This document shows positions 1 to 12,480 of a stretch of DNA of 64,000 bases, one piece after another (the first letter of the stretch is position 1; each line of letters begins with the position of its first letter). The translations under genes and the position numbers were made by a program. The stretch comes from Halicephalobus mephisto (Eukaryota; Nematoda; Chromadorea; Rhabditida; Panagrolaimidae), in the NCBI GenBank assembly GCA_009193035.1, contig SWDT01000002.1, positions 62,001 to 126,000 on the forward strand, in the 5' to 3' direction. The notes under the pieces were generated by a model. The model searched no databases and was not told the origin of the DNA. It was given only the letters and a program-made list of their open reading frames with translations.

Positions 1-1320
1 ATTTCAAAGATTTTTTAAAATTGAAAAAAATTGTTAATTTTTTAAAAAGTTTCAGAAATTTTTAAATTAGAAAATTTGATTTTTTTATATTTTTAGAACA
101 AGTACAGGTTGAAGTAGATTTTATTATTAAAAAATGAAAAAAAAGAATTTTACATATGTTTGTTTAAAAATGAAACTTGATCAATGATTCTTGAATTAAA
201 AATATGATCTTCGGTCAAGGTAATTAAGAATAAAATTTGAAAATTGAAATTAAAAAAAAACAAAATATAAAAATTAAAAATCAAAATAATTTTTAAAAAA
301 ATCAAAAATCAAAACAATTTTTTAAAAAATTAAATTTAAAAAAAATTAAAAATTAAATTTCTAAAAAAATTAAATTATTTCGCTACAAGACCAAATTTTC
401 CATTCAAGAACCAGGAAGCAAATTTTTGCTTTTTAATTAATTTTAATAAAATACTTTTAATTTAAAAAAATTTTTAAATTTACTTTTTTAATTTTAATTT
501 TTGGAATTTTTATTTTATTAAATTCAATTATTTTTAAGTTTTATTTTTTAAAATTTTAAAAGTTTAATTTTAAAATTTTATTTTCTTAATTTTATTTTTT
601 ATATTTTATATTTTTATTTTTAAAATTTTATTTTTTATTTTTTATATTTTTATTTTTAAAATTTTATTTTTTAAAATTTTTATTTTTTATTTTTAAAATT
701 TTATTTTTTAAAATTTTTATATTTTTAGAATTACTGTATCGTTAAACAAGAACTAATATGGAAAATAAGATACAAGAATTTAATTTTGATAAATTTCGAA
801 AATTACTAAAGGAAAATAAATATGATTAGTCATCCGTTCCTGAACGGAAAATATAATTTTACCGAATAAGGATAAGTTGGGATTTTTCCTTTAATGAATA
901 CTCTTTAATAAACTAATGGAAAAAAATAAATTCGGATTACTGTGAAAAACAAAAATTTTTCATTCAGGAACCAGATAAATTTATTTTTTTTATTTTTATT
1001 GGAATTTTTCAGATTTTTATATTTTTACAATCAACGGAGACCGAATTCGACACCTTTTAAAAATAACGAAAATTGATTTAAATAAAATTTAATAAAAAAG
1101 AAATCTAACGAGATTTTGGGGAAAATTTTGGTCTTTCGTCGGACTTTTATAGTAAAATTTGAAACTTTGTTGTCCTATATAATTGAAGGGAGATTATTCG
1201 AAATTGATGTAACAAACTTCCCAGACTCAGGTGTTACGTAATAACGTGAAAGTAGGTAATTTACGGGATAAATATAACTTTGACGTGGTCGTATTGCATA
1301 AATACAAAAAATGGGTAAAA
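1..1320. other. AT-rich low-complexity DNA, no gene
   Basis: The first 720 bases are almost pure A/T, and positions about 480-720 are a degenerate tandem run of short T-rich units alternating TTTTTA and AAAATTTT. Positions 740-1320 are more complex but still AT-rich. I see no open frame with coding character and no RNA gene. Confidence 0.7.
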
Positions 1321-1339
1321 GGTATATGATGTATGGATA

Positions 1340-1915
1340 CATTAAAACGGCCCTGATGTGTCAGATATATTGTATTGAGTACATCGATGTATTGAGTCAA
1401 TATCTGTGGACTTTGTTCAATATATCGATGCATTAAGTATAATATCAGATACATTACATTTTATATACCGATGTATTAAGTATAATATCGGTACATTGTA
1501 TTTAATGCATTGGCACTTAAAATATAATGTATCCGATAGATTAGTCTTTTCAATGTACTCTTTTTTGTGTGTAATTTTTTATGTACTCAAAGACGTGTTA
1601 CTCTTAATGGATTCAACATATTAAGAGTCATACATTTGCACATAAAAGCTGGGCATATGGTATATAATATACAGATACATTAAAACGATTCTGATATATC
1701 GGATACATTAGATTCAATATATCGCCATTTACAGTGCAATATCCACATACTATATTCACTGTATCACTATATTCAAACAGCTCTGATTTACCGGGCAAAT
1801 TATACCCAATGTATCCTTGTATTAGGTTGATATCGATGCATTGTATTTAATGCATTGATATACTAAATGCAATATATCCTATGCATTAGAGCTGTCTTAA
1901 TGTACTTTTTTGTGC
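1340..1915. repeat. ATCGAT-satellite element, copy 1 (two adjoining units)
   Basis: Degenerate tandem repeats of about 43-45 bases, each with a core like ATATATCGATACATT followed by a TATAATAT tract. Two adjoining units meet near 1560-1650, where motifs such as TGTACTC and CACATAAAAGCTGG mark element ends. The same ends occur at the other copies of this family in the window. The frames open here carry no recognisable protein and are by-products of the repeat. Confidence 0.75.
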
Positions 1916-1929
1916 CTACTGTCTGAAGT

Positions 1930-2365
1930 AATTTCCGAGTAATGCAATCGAGCATCATTGCAAGTAATCTATGTTGTCATTTTTTTAAAGTACAAATAAG
2001 CGAAAAAACGGCCACCCAAGATGATAATTTTCGTGCTAAAATCGACAAATATAACCTTTTGAATATCCCAATTATCTCAGTGAAATTTTTACAAAACAGA
2101 CGTTGCCGAAATTGCTGGGTTCCAGAAGACACTTAACAATTGTAGTTTCAGTAAACCACTGTAAAGTAAGCTCATTCGAAATCGTCTTAGGAAAAAACGA
2201 AATCAGGAGATTCAGAAGATTAGCGACGTAAAATACAAGTTCTTCAATAAGCGGAAACCAAAGCTCTTTCTGATGCTCGGATTACCGAAGAAGTATTTAC
2301 AATTAAATTCATGTTTTTTGTTTAAACATGACTGTAAAGCCAAAAATGCTTTAGAACTTTCGGAC
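1930..2365. other. Non-repetitive spacer, no gene
   Basis: A stretch of moderate complexity between two repeat arrays. A 64-codon frame at 1942-2136 (+) has no recognisable features or flanking splice sites and I treat it as chance. Confidence 0.5.
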
Positions 2366-2367
2366 AC

Positions 2368-3245
2368 ATGCACACAAAAAGCGTAACTTTTGGTCTCGTA
2401 ACAATTGCGAAATGCGGCAACAACGTGACACAATCGTCACATTTTTATAAATATTTAAAATTTGTGACGAAAATTGAAAGTAATAGTGACGATTTTCATC
2501 TGTTACTGTGCTCAAAGTTAAGTTTTTTATGTATGATATATCTATATATTGAAACAGTTTTAATTTATTAGATACATTGTATTAAATGCATAGTTTCATT
2601 AAATTCATAAAAAGCGCAACTTTTGGTCCAATGACAATTGCGAAATGTAGCGCATTCGTCACATTTTTCATATTTAGTTTTTGTGACGAAAATTGGAAGT
2701 AATAGTGACAATTTGCATTTGCTATTGAGTTAAAAGTTAAATTCTTTTGTGCTGATATCGGTGGATTGTATATGATATATCTATACATTGAAACAGTTCT
2801 AACTTATTGAATACATTGTATTAAATGCATAGTTACATTAAATTTACAAAAAGCGCAACTTTTGGTCCAGTAAAAATTGCGAAATGTGACATAATCGTCA
2901 CATTTTTCATATTTGGTATTTTTGATGAAAATTGGAAGTAATAGTGACAATTTGCATTTGTTACTGGACCAAAAGTTACGCTTTTTTGTATATGGTATAT
3001 CTATACATTGAAACAGTTCTAACTTATTAGATACATTGTATTAAATACATAGTTACATTAAATTTACAAAAAGCGCAACTTTTGGTCCAGTAAAAATTGC
3101 GAAATGTGGCAAAAACGTGACATAATCGTTGTATTTTTCGTGAATATTTAAAATTTGTGACAGAAATTAAAAAATAATAGTGACGATTGAAATTTATTAC
3201 TGTGCCAAAAGTTACGTTTTTTGTGTGCAGAATTAATAAATCCAC
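2368..3245. repeat. Composite tandem array: palindromic MITE plus satellite spacer, four units
   Basis: Four units start near 2375, 2609, 2847 and 3067 (spacings about 234, 238 and 220). Each unit has a roughly 140-160 base imperfect palindrome. Its left arm reads CAAAAAGCGCAACTTTTGG and its right arm is nearly the reverse complement, CCAAAAGTTACGCTTTTTTG. Inside, TGACATAATCGTCAC-type and GTGACAATTTGCA-type arms also pair. A linker of about 80-95 bases made of ATATCTATACATTG satellite sequence joins the units. The third unit (2847-2988) has the best-preserved terminal inverted repeats, about 27 bases each. No transposase is present, so this is a non-autonomous element that was amplified in tandem. 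Confidence 0.8.
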
Positions 3246-3249
3246 GATT

Positions 3250-4295
3250 TTTTTGGAGTAAAAAAATCACAAAAAATAAAAATAAAATTTATCACGAAGT
3301 TATTTGAATAAAAATTTGTGAATTTTTTAGAATATCAAAAAGTATTTACTTTAAAGTTTTTAACAATTTTAAAAATTTTGGAATTTTATATTTCATTTTG
3401 AAATTTCGAATTTTTAAAGAATTTTGAATTTTATATTTGATTTTCAGATTTAAAAGTTTTGAAGATTTTTAAAAAATTCGAAATTTTATGTTTAATTTTC
3501 AGATTTAAAAGTTTTGTCAAATTGTGAAGTGCTTTGGAATCTTCTATGACGTCATTCAAATTTCGAAATTTTTAATTTTAGAAACTTTTATAGAATCCTA
3601 TAAGCTTTCGTGACATTTTGAATTTCCCTAATTTTCGGAAAACATTAAAATTTTTCACAAAATTTAATTTAAAGAAGCCAAATTTAGTTTTTAAAAAAGT
3701 ACGGTAGATCCATATTACTCTCCTTCAAGTGTGGCCTTATAAGGATTAAAGATGTCATTAATCGAGGGATAAAAACATATCAACCTTCACTAATGTCAAT
3801 CCTCAGAAGAATTAAACAATGAATCTCTACGTAAACATGCGACCCACTTCCATCTAACCATAGCATCATCGTGAAGTCACTCAGGAATTCCGCAGGGTTA
3901 CGGGTCAGTAAACACAATAGGACATTTATTTTGAGGATATTACGTTTTTGACATGTGTAGTTAAAAGTTGTTTTTTTACGAAACAGCGGTTTCGAAGCAT
4001 ATTATTTTATTTTTAAAGGTGAAGCTGAAATAAAATTAACGAAAGTTCGGAAAGAGGAATGTGATAATTCAAATCACAGAACTTGTGACTTGAAAAAGCA
4101 GAATTTCGTCACTAGACAAAATTGTTATTTAACTACAGAATGTCCCAAAGAAAAGTATTTTTAAATCACTGGAATTTAATTCTGAATGGATTTCCATTAT
4201 TTTACTTTTCAGATTAACTTGTTATTTTGATTTATATAAAAACAGAAATTTAAAGTAGTTTTCAATAAGGAAATAAGATTACAACCAATTTTTGT
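3250..4295. other. AT-rich intergenic DNA, no gene
   Basis: Positions 3250-3700 are AT-rich with loose repeats of TTTTTAAAATTTTGAA. Positions 3700-4295 have ordinary complexity, but I found no coding frame, splice-bounded exon or RNA structure. Confidence 0.5.
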
Positions 4296-4299
4296 GTTT

Positions 4300-5560
4300 C
4301 AAAGCCTACGCAAGAGATTTAGCATTCCATTCCAAAACCAATTTCTAAAAAAACAAAAATCAAAATTTTTAGAATTCTGTAAGATTATAAAAAATTTCTA
4401 CATCCTAAAAATCAAGATTTAATTTTTAATGTTTCATTCCAAAACCAATTTTTAAAAAAACAAAAATCAAAATTTTTAGAATTCTGTAATTTAGTGAGAA
4501 TTTAATAGATTTTTATTATTCTCTTTTTATTGAGTATAATAAAGGTTATTATTTCTATTTATATAAAAAATATGAAATTTGGGACAATTTTGGATAGAAA
4601 ATTTAAGATTATAAAAAATTTCTACGTCCAAAAAATCAACAATTTTTGAAGTCCTGTTCCGAAACAGATTTCTAAAAAGACAAAAATCATAATTTTTGAA
4701 GCTCTGTAACTTAGTGAATATTTGATAGATTTCCTTAATTTTTTTTCTCATGTTTAGTATATGTTAGTGCTTCGATCTATGTAAAAAGTACAAAATTTAG
4801 AGCAATTGTGAATAAACAGTTAAGATCACAAACAATTTTCACGGTCCAGTAATCGGAGCTTAAGCTTTGGCGTTCTGTTTCAACATCAATTTTCAAAAAC
4901 ATAAAAAAAAATATAAATTTTAAATCACTATAACTCAATCAATACTAAGTAAATTTTCACAATTCCTCTTTAATTAAATTCAGCATAAATTACTATTTCA
5001 ATTTATGTAAAAAATACAAAAGTTAAAGCAATTTAAAAAATAAAATTAAAAATATTTTAAAAAGTAAAATTAAAAATAATTTTTGAAAGTAAAATTAAAA
5101 ATATTTTAAAAGTAAAACTAAAAGTAATTTTAAAAAGTAAAACTAAAAATATTTTAAAAAATAAAATTAAAAATATTTTAAAAAGTAAAACTAAAAGTAA
5201 TTTTAAAAAGTAAAACTAAGAACAACTTCTACGTCTCAAAGTCGAAGCTTGAGTTTTGGCGTTCTGTTCCATAGCTCATTTTTAGACAACACAAAAGAAC
5301 CGATTTTTAGGTCTCTATACCTGAGATAATACTGAATAGATTTGCATCATTCTTTTTTCGTCAATTGAAGCTTAGGATGTCATTTATTTTATACAAAAAA
5401 GTATTCAACAAAAAAATAAGATTATAAGGATTTTTAACGCTGTAACGGTATTTGAACTTTGACGTTCTGTTCCACAGCTCATTTACATCATTTCTAAAAA
5501 TAAATAAAGACCACTCTTTGTGTTTCGAAAAAGACTAATGTTTAATTTTACAGAACCATT
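4300..5560. repeat. Degenerate tandem repeat block, also present inverted at 17.9-18.7 kb
   Basis: Units of roughly 110-240 bases carry CCAATTTCTAAAAA, GACAAAAATCATAATTTTT and TCTGTAACTTAGTGA in that order and recur with increasing divergence. Positions 5030-5220 are a shorter AAAAGTAAAATTAAAAATA-type array. The block is closely similar to 17880-18700 in the opposite orientation. Confidence 0.65.
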
Positions 5561-6005
5561 TCATTGTAAACAAAATAACAAAGTTATCTGAGCGGAACAG
5601 AAAAATTACGAAAATCCATTCAGTATTCATCGAGTTACTGTAGTTTAAAAAAACGACTTTCTTACGACATGCTGTACATAATTGCAAAAGACCTAAAGGT
5701 TATCCATTGTTTTCTACTTTCAAAGAATCAAGAACTCTAAAACAATGAAAAATAAATTTCCTGGAAGAACAAAGTACACCAGATTTGTTTTCGAAATTAA
5801 TGTTTTTAATATCCTTAAGTTTATTAAATAAAATTTTCACATTAGTTGTATTTTTTACGGACTTAACTTGTAAGTAAATTAATTTTTAACGATTGTACTA
5901 GATAAGTATAGGAAATTACTGAAGCGGATGAGTTTTAGAATACTTGGTAATCTTCTTGCAGAAAAACGCTTCTGGATTAGGTCTTGTGGAGGTGTTGGAT
6001 CTTTC
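5561..6005. other. Intergenic, no gene seen
   Basis: AT-rich sequence without a supported coding frame or clear repeat. Confidence 0.45.
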
Positions 6006-6007
6006 AG

Positions 6008-6372
6008 AAGGTCTACACTAGACAAGATTTTGGTGTTTTAGATTTGTAACTACATTGGGGCAATTTAGGATGATTTAAGGTTGATCGTAATCTTTCAGAT
6101 CTTACTAGATGAGATAAGTGTATTTTAAAATAGTCTATAACTAAGCTGGAATACCCTAGAATAATTGAAACTTGATGAGGACCTTCTAGAAGATCTATAC
6201 TAGACAAGATTTTAATGTTTTAGATTTGTAACTACATTGAGGCAGTCTAGAATGATTTAAGGTCGATCGTAATCTTTCAAATCCTACTAGATGAGATAAG
6301 TGTATTTTAGAATGGTCTATAACTAAGCTGGAATACCCTAGAATAATTGAAACTTGATGAAGACTTTCTGGG
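6008..6372. repeat. Two tandem copies of a 182-bp unit
   Basis: The sequence around ACTAGACAAGATTTT recurs at 6018 and 6200 with an exact 182-base offset, and the two copies are closely similar throughout. The duplication gives two similar overlapping minus-strand frames, but there is no sign of a real protein. Confidence 0.85.
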
Positions 6373-7060
6373 AAAATCGAAATCAAACAGGAATCTCCTA
6401 AATTAACCCATGCAAAGTCTACCAAGAACTCTCTAAAAACATCATCTCAGATGAAATCAGATCTTTTAGAAAGACCTATATTTAATTATAACTTCTTATA
6501 AAGGTTTATATCAAATTATAACTTTTTAAAAAGACTTACAAAATTACACATTTCAAAAAAGATCTGTATCCAACTTATAATTTTCATCTTGGATTAAATT
6601 AAATTTTAAAAAAAAATTTATCCTAACTTATAACTTTTAAATAGATTCATATTAATTAGTAAATTTTCTAGCAGATCTACGGCCAGATTAAGACGTTCTA
6701 GAATTTGTCTGGAAAGGAATAAAGATCTCTCCCGACATCAAGTTTCATTTTGAGTTCTATTTTCGTCTCGTATTCACTGTAAAGATTTTCTAGCAATCTT
6801 CTTTCCATACTTGACATATCTCGATCTAGCAGATTTCTGTTCTTATAGAAGAGCAGAGACTAGGAGATACAATTACTGGTTAAAACATTTTAGAAAAACA
6901 TCATCAACTACAAATCTGTAACTCAATCAAAATACAAAACAAGATTTTCTGGTGAACAGTCAAACTAGAAAAATTATCTCAGATTTCATGGTTGAAAAAA
7001 AACAGGAAATTGAATGAATTTAATAAAATTAAGGATCAAACATAGGGTTTTGGTATACGC
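6373..7060. other. Intergenic, decayed repeats only
   Basis: Loose repeats of a TCTAGAAGATCT-like word and AT-rich filler. No coding or RNA feature is supported. Confidence 0.45.
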
Positions 7061-7064
7061 AAAA

Positions 7065-7665
7065 GTAGTTCTACTGTATTAGTGCATAAATTGAGCGTAA
7101 TGTACAGATATTTTATATTCAATATATCGATACATAAAATATAAGGCATAGCTGCATTATATTCAATTTATTGATACATAAATTGCGCGCAATATATAAA
7201 TACATTATATTCAATGCATCAATATATAAACTACAATAGATATGTGTATTATATTTATTGTATCGATATATAAACTACAATGTATAAGTGTATTATATTT
7301 AATTTATCGGTACATAAATCAAGCGCAATGTATAGACATTTTATATTCGATATATCGATATATAAACTATAATATATAAGTGTATTACATCCAATATATC
7401 GATATATAAACTACAATATATAAGTGTATTATATCCAATATATCGATATATAAATTACAATATATAGTTATATTACATCTAATATATCGATGTATAAACT
7501 ACAATACATAGTTATATCCAATGTATCGGTACTTAAATTGAGCGTAATGTATAGTTGTATTATATCTATTGTATCGATATACTAATTACAATGTATTTGG
7601 TACTTCAGAATCGTTTTAGTATATCGATATATTGTATACCATATATCGTTTTGTATGTGTAGTTG
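7065..7665. repeat. ATCGAT-satellite element, copy 2 (inverted partner of 9.1-10.0 kb)
   Basis: About 12 units of 42-48 bases with core ATATATCGATATATAAA and linker ACTACAATATATAAGTGTA. The right end (7610-7665, AATCGTTTTAGTATATCGA...GTTTTGTATGTG) is the reverse complement of the left end of the array at 9.14 kb. Confidence 0.8.
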
Positions 7666-9130
7666 GAAGCAGATTAAATCAAACTGAATCATTGAGCACT
7701 TCCTTTTTGGCTACGTACAAGGTCTCTAATCCCGTTTTCCCAGACCATGTGTGGAACTCATGGATTCAATCAGGATGAAAAGGATTACGTGCATTTTTTA
7801 TCGTCATACTACATTCTTGGAATTTAGGAAAACTATCAACTGAAACCTGTAGGTCTGTTTCGGTCTTCTGGATTTTATTAAGTTTAATCTACTTCACAAT
7901 ACAAATTTGTGTCATTAGCCTTGATGTCATTTCCGATCAAATTTTTTTGGTTTTAATTTAAGGGTATTGGGCAAATTTAGAACCGGAAATGGCAAATGTA
8001 TGGAACGAAATGCTTTCAAGGATTTCGCTCATCTCATCGAGATACGTGTTTCTTTGTAGGCGAATTGGACCCAATATCCGCTTTTAGTCTTCGACTACGT
8101 TTGTCAAATTCACTAATAGCTCTTAAGGGAAACGGTATGTCTGGATATAAATTAGTGCTCGAATCCGAAAACAAAAACATTGTAATTAACAGGTTTGCAA
8201 TCTACGCAGTCGAAAACGTTGGAAATGGAAGCTGTTGCGAAGTTGTCTCAACGGAAATTTTCAAAATGTTCAAAGTTTGAAATTCCACATATTGGTTACA
8301 AATTTCTACAAGATTCTAGAAGCTTTCGGGAACTTCTGTGAGGTTTTCAAAGGTTTTACAATCTTCTATAGCATTCTAGAATCTTCTGTAGGATCCTAGC
8401 TTGATAAAAGTACAAATTAGAAAAGATAATTATCACAAAATTAGCTCAATACGAATCTCCAAAACTTTTTTAAACTTCCGGAGCTTTGGATTTCAGATGC
8501 TATCTCTACTTATAAGATTCTAAAAAACTGTCTTCTATAACATTGTAGAAACTTCTGCAAAATTCTAGTTTGATGAAAACACAAGTCAGAAGAGATAATT
8601 ATCACGAAATTATCCCAACATGAGTTTGTAAATCTTCTTCAAAGTTCAGGTGTTCCGGATTTCAGATGCCATCCCTACTCGGCTCTAAGATCCTTAAAGC
8701 CTCCAGAAGCTCATATAATATTCACAAAAGTCCCGTAATCTTCTACAAAAATTTAGAATCTTCTTAAAAATTGTGTTTTTAGTTCCGAAAATATATTACG
8801 AAATAATTCATGTTTAAATTATAGATCTATCATAAAATAAATATAATTCATTCATAAATTTGTCAAAACAGGTTAATTAATAATTTGTTTTCGAAAATAA
8901 TTTGCAACATGACTGAATTTCGTAAATAAAATGAATTTTCCAAATAGAAAATTTTTAGTATTTTCAGCATATGTGAAATTAAACTTAAAATTTGTATTTT
9001 CCTGAAGTTAAGAAATTTAAGGAAGATTTTTATTGAAAATTTTGCAAACTTGGTCATTTTTATTTTTTTTTTTTGATCTTCACATGACGGATTAAACCAT
9101 CGAGGAGGAGACTAAAAATGCGCTTTGTTT
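7666..9130. other. Spacer between two inverted satellite elements
   Basis: This 1.46-kb segment has higher sequence complexity than its flanks. It holds a 94-codon frame (7996-8280, listed separately). From 8300 to 8760 there are two diverged copies of a sequence containing GATAATTATCACGAAATTA. Confidence 0.6.
7996..8280 (+). CDS. Possible small gene or captured exon, unrecognised
   Basis: An open frame of 94 codons (ATG 7996, stop 8278-8280) with more even base composition than anything else in the left 20 kb. The predicted peptide has a mixed hydrophobic/polar pattern, for example LDPISAFSLRLRLSNSLIAL, and no low-complexity bias. A TTTGTAG acceptor-like site at about 8054-8060 precedes GCGAATTGG, so the true exon could start there. 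It lies alone between two inverted satellite elements. I do not recognise a family. It could be a decayed gene fragment carried by the repeats or a chance frame. Confidence 0.25.
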   Translation: MYGTKCFQGFRSSHRDTCFFVGELDPISAFSLRLRLSNSLIALKGNGMSGYKLVLESENKNIVINRFAIYAVENVGNGSCCEVVSTEIFKMFKV

Positions 9131-9134
9131 ACAT

Positions 9135-10018
9135 ATAAAAAACTGTACATGATATATAATGTACTGTTAAATTACAACTTTTCTGAAGTATCGGATGTAT
9201 TATATTCGATGTATCGATATGTTGAATATAATCCAGCTATACGTCATATTTAATTTATGTACAAAAATGCTGAATATAAAGCAGTTATATATTGTAGTTT
9301 ATATTTCGATGCAATGAATATAATACAACTATACATTACGCTCAATTTACGTACTGATGCATTGGATATAATATAACTATATATTGTAGTTTATATATCG
9401 ATATATTGGGTGTAATATAACTATGTATTGTATTTTATACATCGATATATTGAATGTAATATAACTATACATTGTAGTTTATATATCGATATATTGAATA
9501 TAAAATATCTGTACATTACGCTCAATTCATGTACCGATAAATTGAATATAATATACCTATATACTATATTTTATATACTGAAGCATTGAATATAATACAC
9601 TTATATATTGTAGTTTATATATCGATATATTGGGTGTAATATACCTATGTATTGTAGTTTATACATCGATATATCGAATATAATATACCTATATATTGTA
9701 GTTTATATATCGATATATTGAATATAAAATATCTGTACATTACACTCAATTCATGTACCGATAAATTGAATATAATGCATCTACATGTTATGCTCAATTT
9801 ATGTACCAAAATACTGAATACAATCCAGCTATACATCATATGCTACATACCGATACATCGAATATGATGCATCTATTCATTGTATTTCATGTATTGATAC
9901 ACTGAATATGACGCAGACGTATTTTATATTTTATATATCGATATATTGAATATAATGCACGTATACATCATGCTCAATTTATGTACCGGTACATTAAAGT
10001 TATTTTTTTGTGTTTATG
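9135..10018. repeat. ATCGAT-satellite element, copy 3
   Basis: About 18 tandem units of 44 bases (some 48) of the type CGATATATTGAATATAATATA followed by CTATATATTGTAGTTTATAT. The right end reads TACATTAAAGTTATTTTTTTGTG and the left end ACTGTACATGATATATAATG. It has the opposite orientation to the array at 7.07-7.66 kb. Confidence 0.8.
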
Positions 10019-10369
10019 ATAAAAATGACCCTAATGACGTTCGAAAAAAACACTAGAAGCCAATCAAAGGTTGTTGACTTAGTCGTTGGAAATGAGCATA
10101 AACCATAGAATTTAATCCTTAAAATAGTTTGATAGATCAAGATTAAAGTAAACAAAATTGTTAATTGTATAAAAAAACACAAATGAGATATTGTCAATCT
10201 TCAGAATAATCAGAAAACAAAAATTTTTGATGATTTTTTGAAAATAAAAAAAATTTTATGTAAAAAGGGAAATACATTTGAAAAAAAAGAATTTTCTCCA
10301 AATTTCTTAAGAGATAATTCTGTTTTTTGGAGAAATTTTTGTTTTTTCATGAAGATTCGTTGATTAGAA

Positions 10370-10760
10370 TTCTTTACATTTTTTCGAGATACTTCTAAAT
10401 TTTCTTCTCGAGAGTTAATCATGATTTTCTTACTAGAATTTTCTCTCCGAGATACTTCTAAATTTTCTTCTCGAGAGTAACTATGATTTTCTTACTAGAA
10501 TTTTCTATATTTTCTTTTCGAGATACTTCTAAATTTTATTTTCGAAAGTTAATTATGATTTGTTTACTAAAATTTTCTATATTTTCTTCCCGAGAGTAAC
10601 TATGATTTTTTACTAGAATCTTTTATATTTTCGTCTCGAGGTACTTTTAAATTTTATTTTCGAAAGTTAATTATGATTTCATAGTGAATTCTACTTTTTC
10701 ATGACAAAACTTTTCTATTTTCTTCTCGAGAGAATTCTACTTTTTTCGAAGAATTTTTCT
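10370..10760. repeat. Tandem repeat with GAGATACTTCTAAATTTT units
   Basis: At least five units of about 60-85 bases share GAGATACTTCTAAATTTTCT, TCTCGAGAGTTAA and ATGATTTTCTTACTAGAA. Upstream, 10019-10369 is AT-rich with no supported gene. Confidence 0.7.
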
Positions 10761-11405
10761 GATTTTTTTGTACTTTATTTTCAGAATTTTATGCTTTATT
10801 TAAGGTTTATCCTAGAGACTGAGGATATTTTAATTTCGTCTTTTTGTAAATCCACAAGAAGATTATCCTAGGACCAAAGTGGAATTTAATGGAAGTACTG
10901 TCCACCGTACTGTCCTGCTATCGTACAACAAAACATAATTTTGTTCTAATTGTTCTCGCCCACGGTCTTAATATAGAGTACTTGGAAGAGTTTTGTACTT
11001 TCGATTAAGGATATCACATGTGATTCTATTCAAAGCTACAGTAGGTACCTATGCCGTGTTAGTTTTTCGGAAAATAATTATCGTGTTATATAGTGACTCA
11101 AAGGACATAAACGCTGCCCTTTCAATATTCAGTTGCCGCGGTCTGTTTTTTATTTATAAATAAAAACGTAAAAGATACTGTGGTGGTAACTAGGGGACCG
11201 ATCCTCAGAAAAGGACAAAAACGAATTTGGAGTGTAGGTGGTTGACGAGGAAAAAATAATTGGTCTCTGGATGATTCATCTGAAAGTCTGGAAAATCCCA
11301 TCTTAAATTTTGCAAAGGATTTACTATTTTTTTATAACATATTAAAGACGAAAAATCAAACTTCGGATTAATTCGACAAAAGGTTGTAAAAGAAAAATTT
11401 TCCGT
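10761..11405. other. Intergenic, no gene seen
   Basis: Ordinary-complexity sequence with no coding frame flanked by splice sites and no clear RNA fold. Confidence 0.4.
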
Positions 11406-11409
11406 TCGG

Positions 11410-11640
11410 GACCTAGTCGATAAAAATTTATTTTTTAAATAAAATTAAAAATAACATTTTTTTGAAAATTAATTTTTTAAATAAAATTAAAAATAATATT
11501 TTTTTGAAAATTTATTTTTTAAATAAAATTAAAAATAATATTTTTTTGAAAATTTATTTTTTAAATAAAAATAAAAATAATATTTTTTAAATAAAATTAA
11601 AAATTATATTTTTTTTAAATTTTTATAACTTTAATTAAAA
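11410..11640. repeat. AT minisatellite
   Basis: About five copies of a roughly 38-base unit, TTTTTTAAATAAAATTAAAA followed by ATAATATTTTTTTGAAAA. Confidence 0.8.
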
Positions 11641-12059
11641 AACAGCAATTTTTGTTTTTTAAAAAAAATGAAATTTATCAACCAAGTCTCGAGTGGAAAA
11701 ATTGTCCCTAGAAGTATTTGTCAAAGTAATCCCAAGTTGATTCTTTTTTATCCAAAGCAAGAATGAGCGGAAGAGATTATATTTTAATATAATAGTTTAG
11801 TGATAATTGGACAAATTAAAAAGTGCACATGGTTGTTACAAACCAGGGGTTAAATAAGAACATCTGGTGTTTGTTGATATATTCTAGTCATTACTTTTTA
11901 AAATATTAAATTTCGGATGATTATAGAACACATGATTATTCAGAACGTTCTGAGACACTTGTATCCTAGGCACTTATGTTCCACTTTTGAAGTCAAAATT
12001 GAACAAAAAGTACTTTTAATGATGTAATCAGACCCGTGAATTCTGGAGCTGGAGTCAGA

Positions 12060-12480
12060 ATTAATAATTAACTTTCAGAATCCTGGATTTTTACTTCAGA
12101 TTCAGAATCTGCGGGGTTAAATACCTCATTTCAAGTACTCATTGTGCAGATTTGAAGGTATATAAAATGGATTAAGTGACATTGATGTCCTAGACGTTTC
12201 TGTCTCGAGTATTATATTCCAATTTTGAAGTCAAAAGTGGAGATTAACCCTCAGAATCCTGGCTTCTGACTTCAGATTTGGAATCTGCAGGGTTGAATAC
12301 TTCATTTCAAGTATCCATTGTGCAGATTTGAAGGTATATAAAATGGATTAAGTGACATTGATGTCCTAAGCGTTTCTGTCTCGAGTATTATATTCCGATT
12401 TTGCGATTAAAACTGAACAAAAAGTACTTTTAATAACGTAATCGAACCTGTAGATTCTGAATCTGGAGTCAGAATTAATA
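12060..12480. repeat. 177-bp direct duplication
   Basis: The word GTGCAGATTTGAAGGTATAT occurs twice, 177 bases apart (about 12143 and 12320), and flanking sequence including ATGTCCTA.ACGTTTCTGTC matches. A more diverged third copy precedes it near 11950-12060. Positions 11640-12060 and 12480-13330 hold no gene I can support. Confidence 0.8.

Noticed and set aside
1406..1624. Similar peptides encoded at 1406-1624 (+) and 15241-15459 (-), suggesting a conserved gene
   Set aside because: The similarity comes from an inverted copy of a satellite element. The surrounding repeat has the same structure in frames full of stops.
6013..6425. Two similar minus-strand peptides
   Set aside because: Explained by the 182-bp tandem duplication. 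No other sign of coding.
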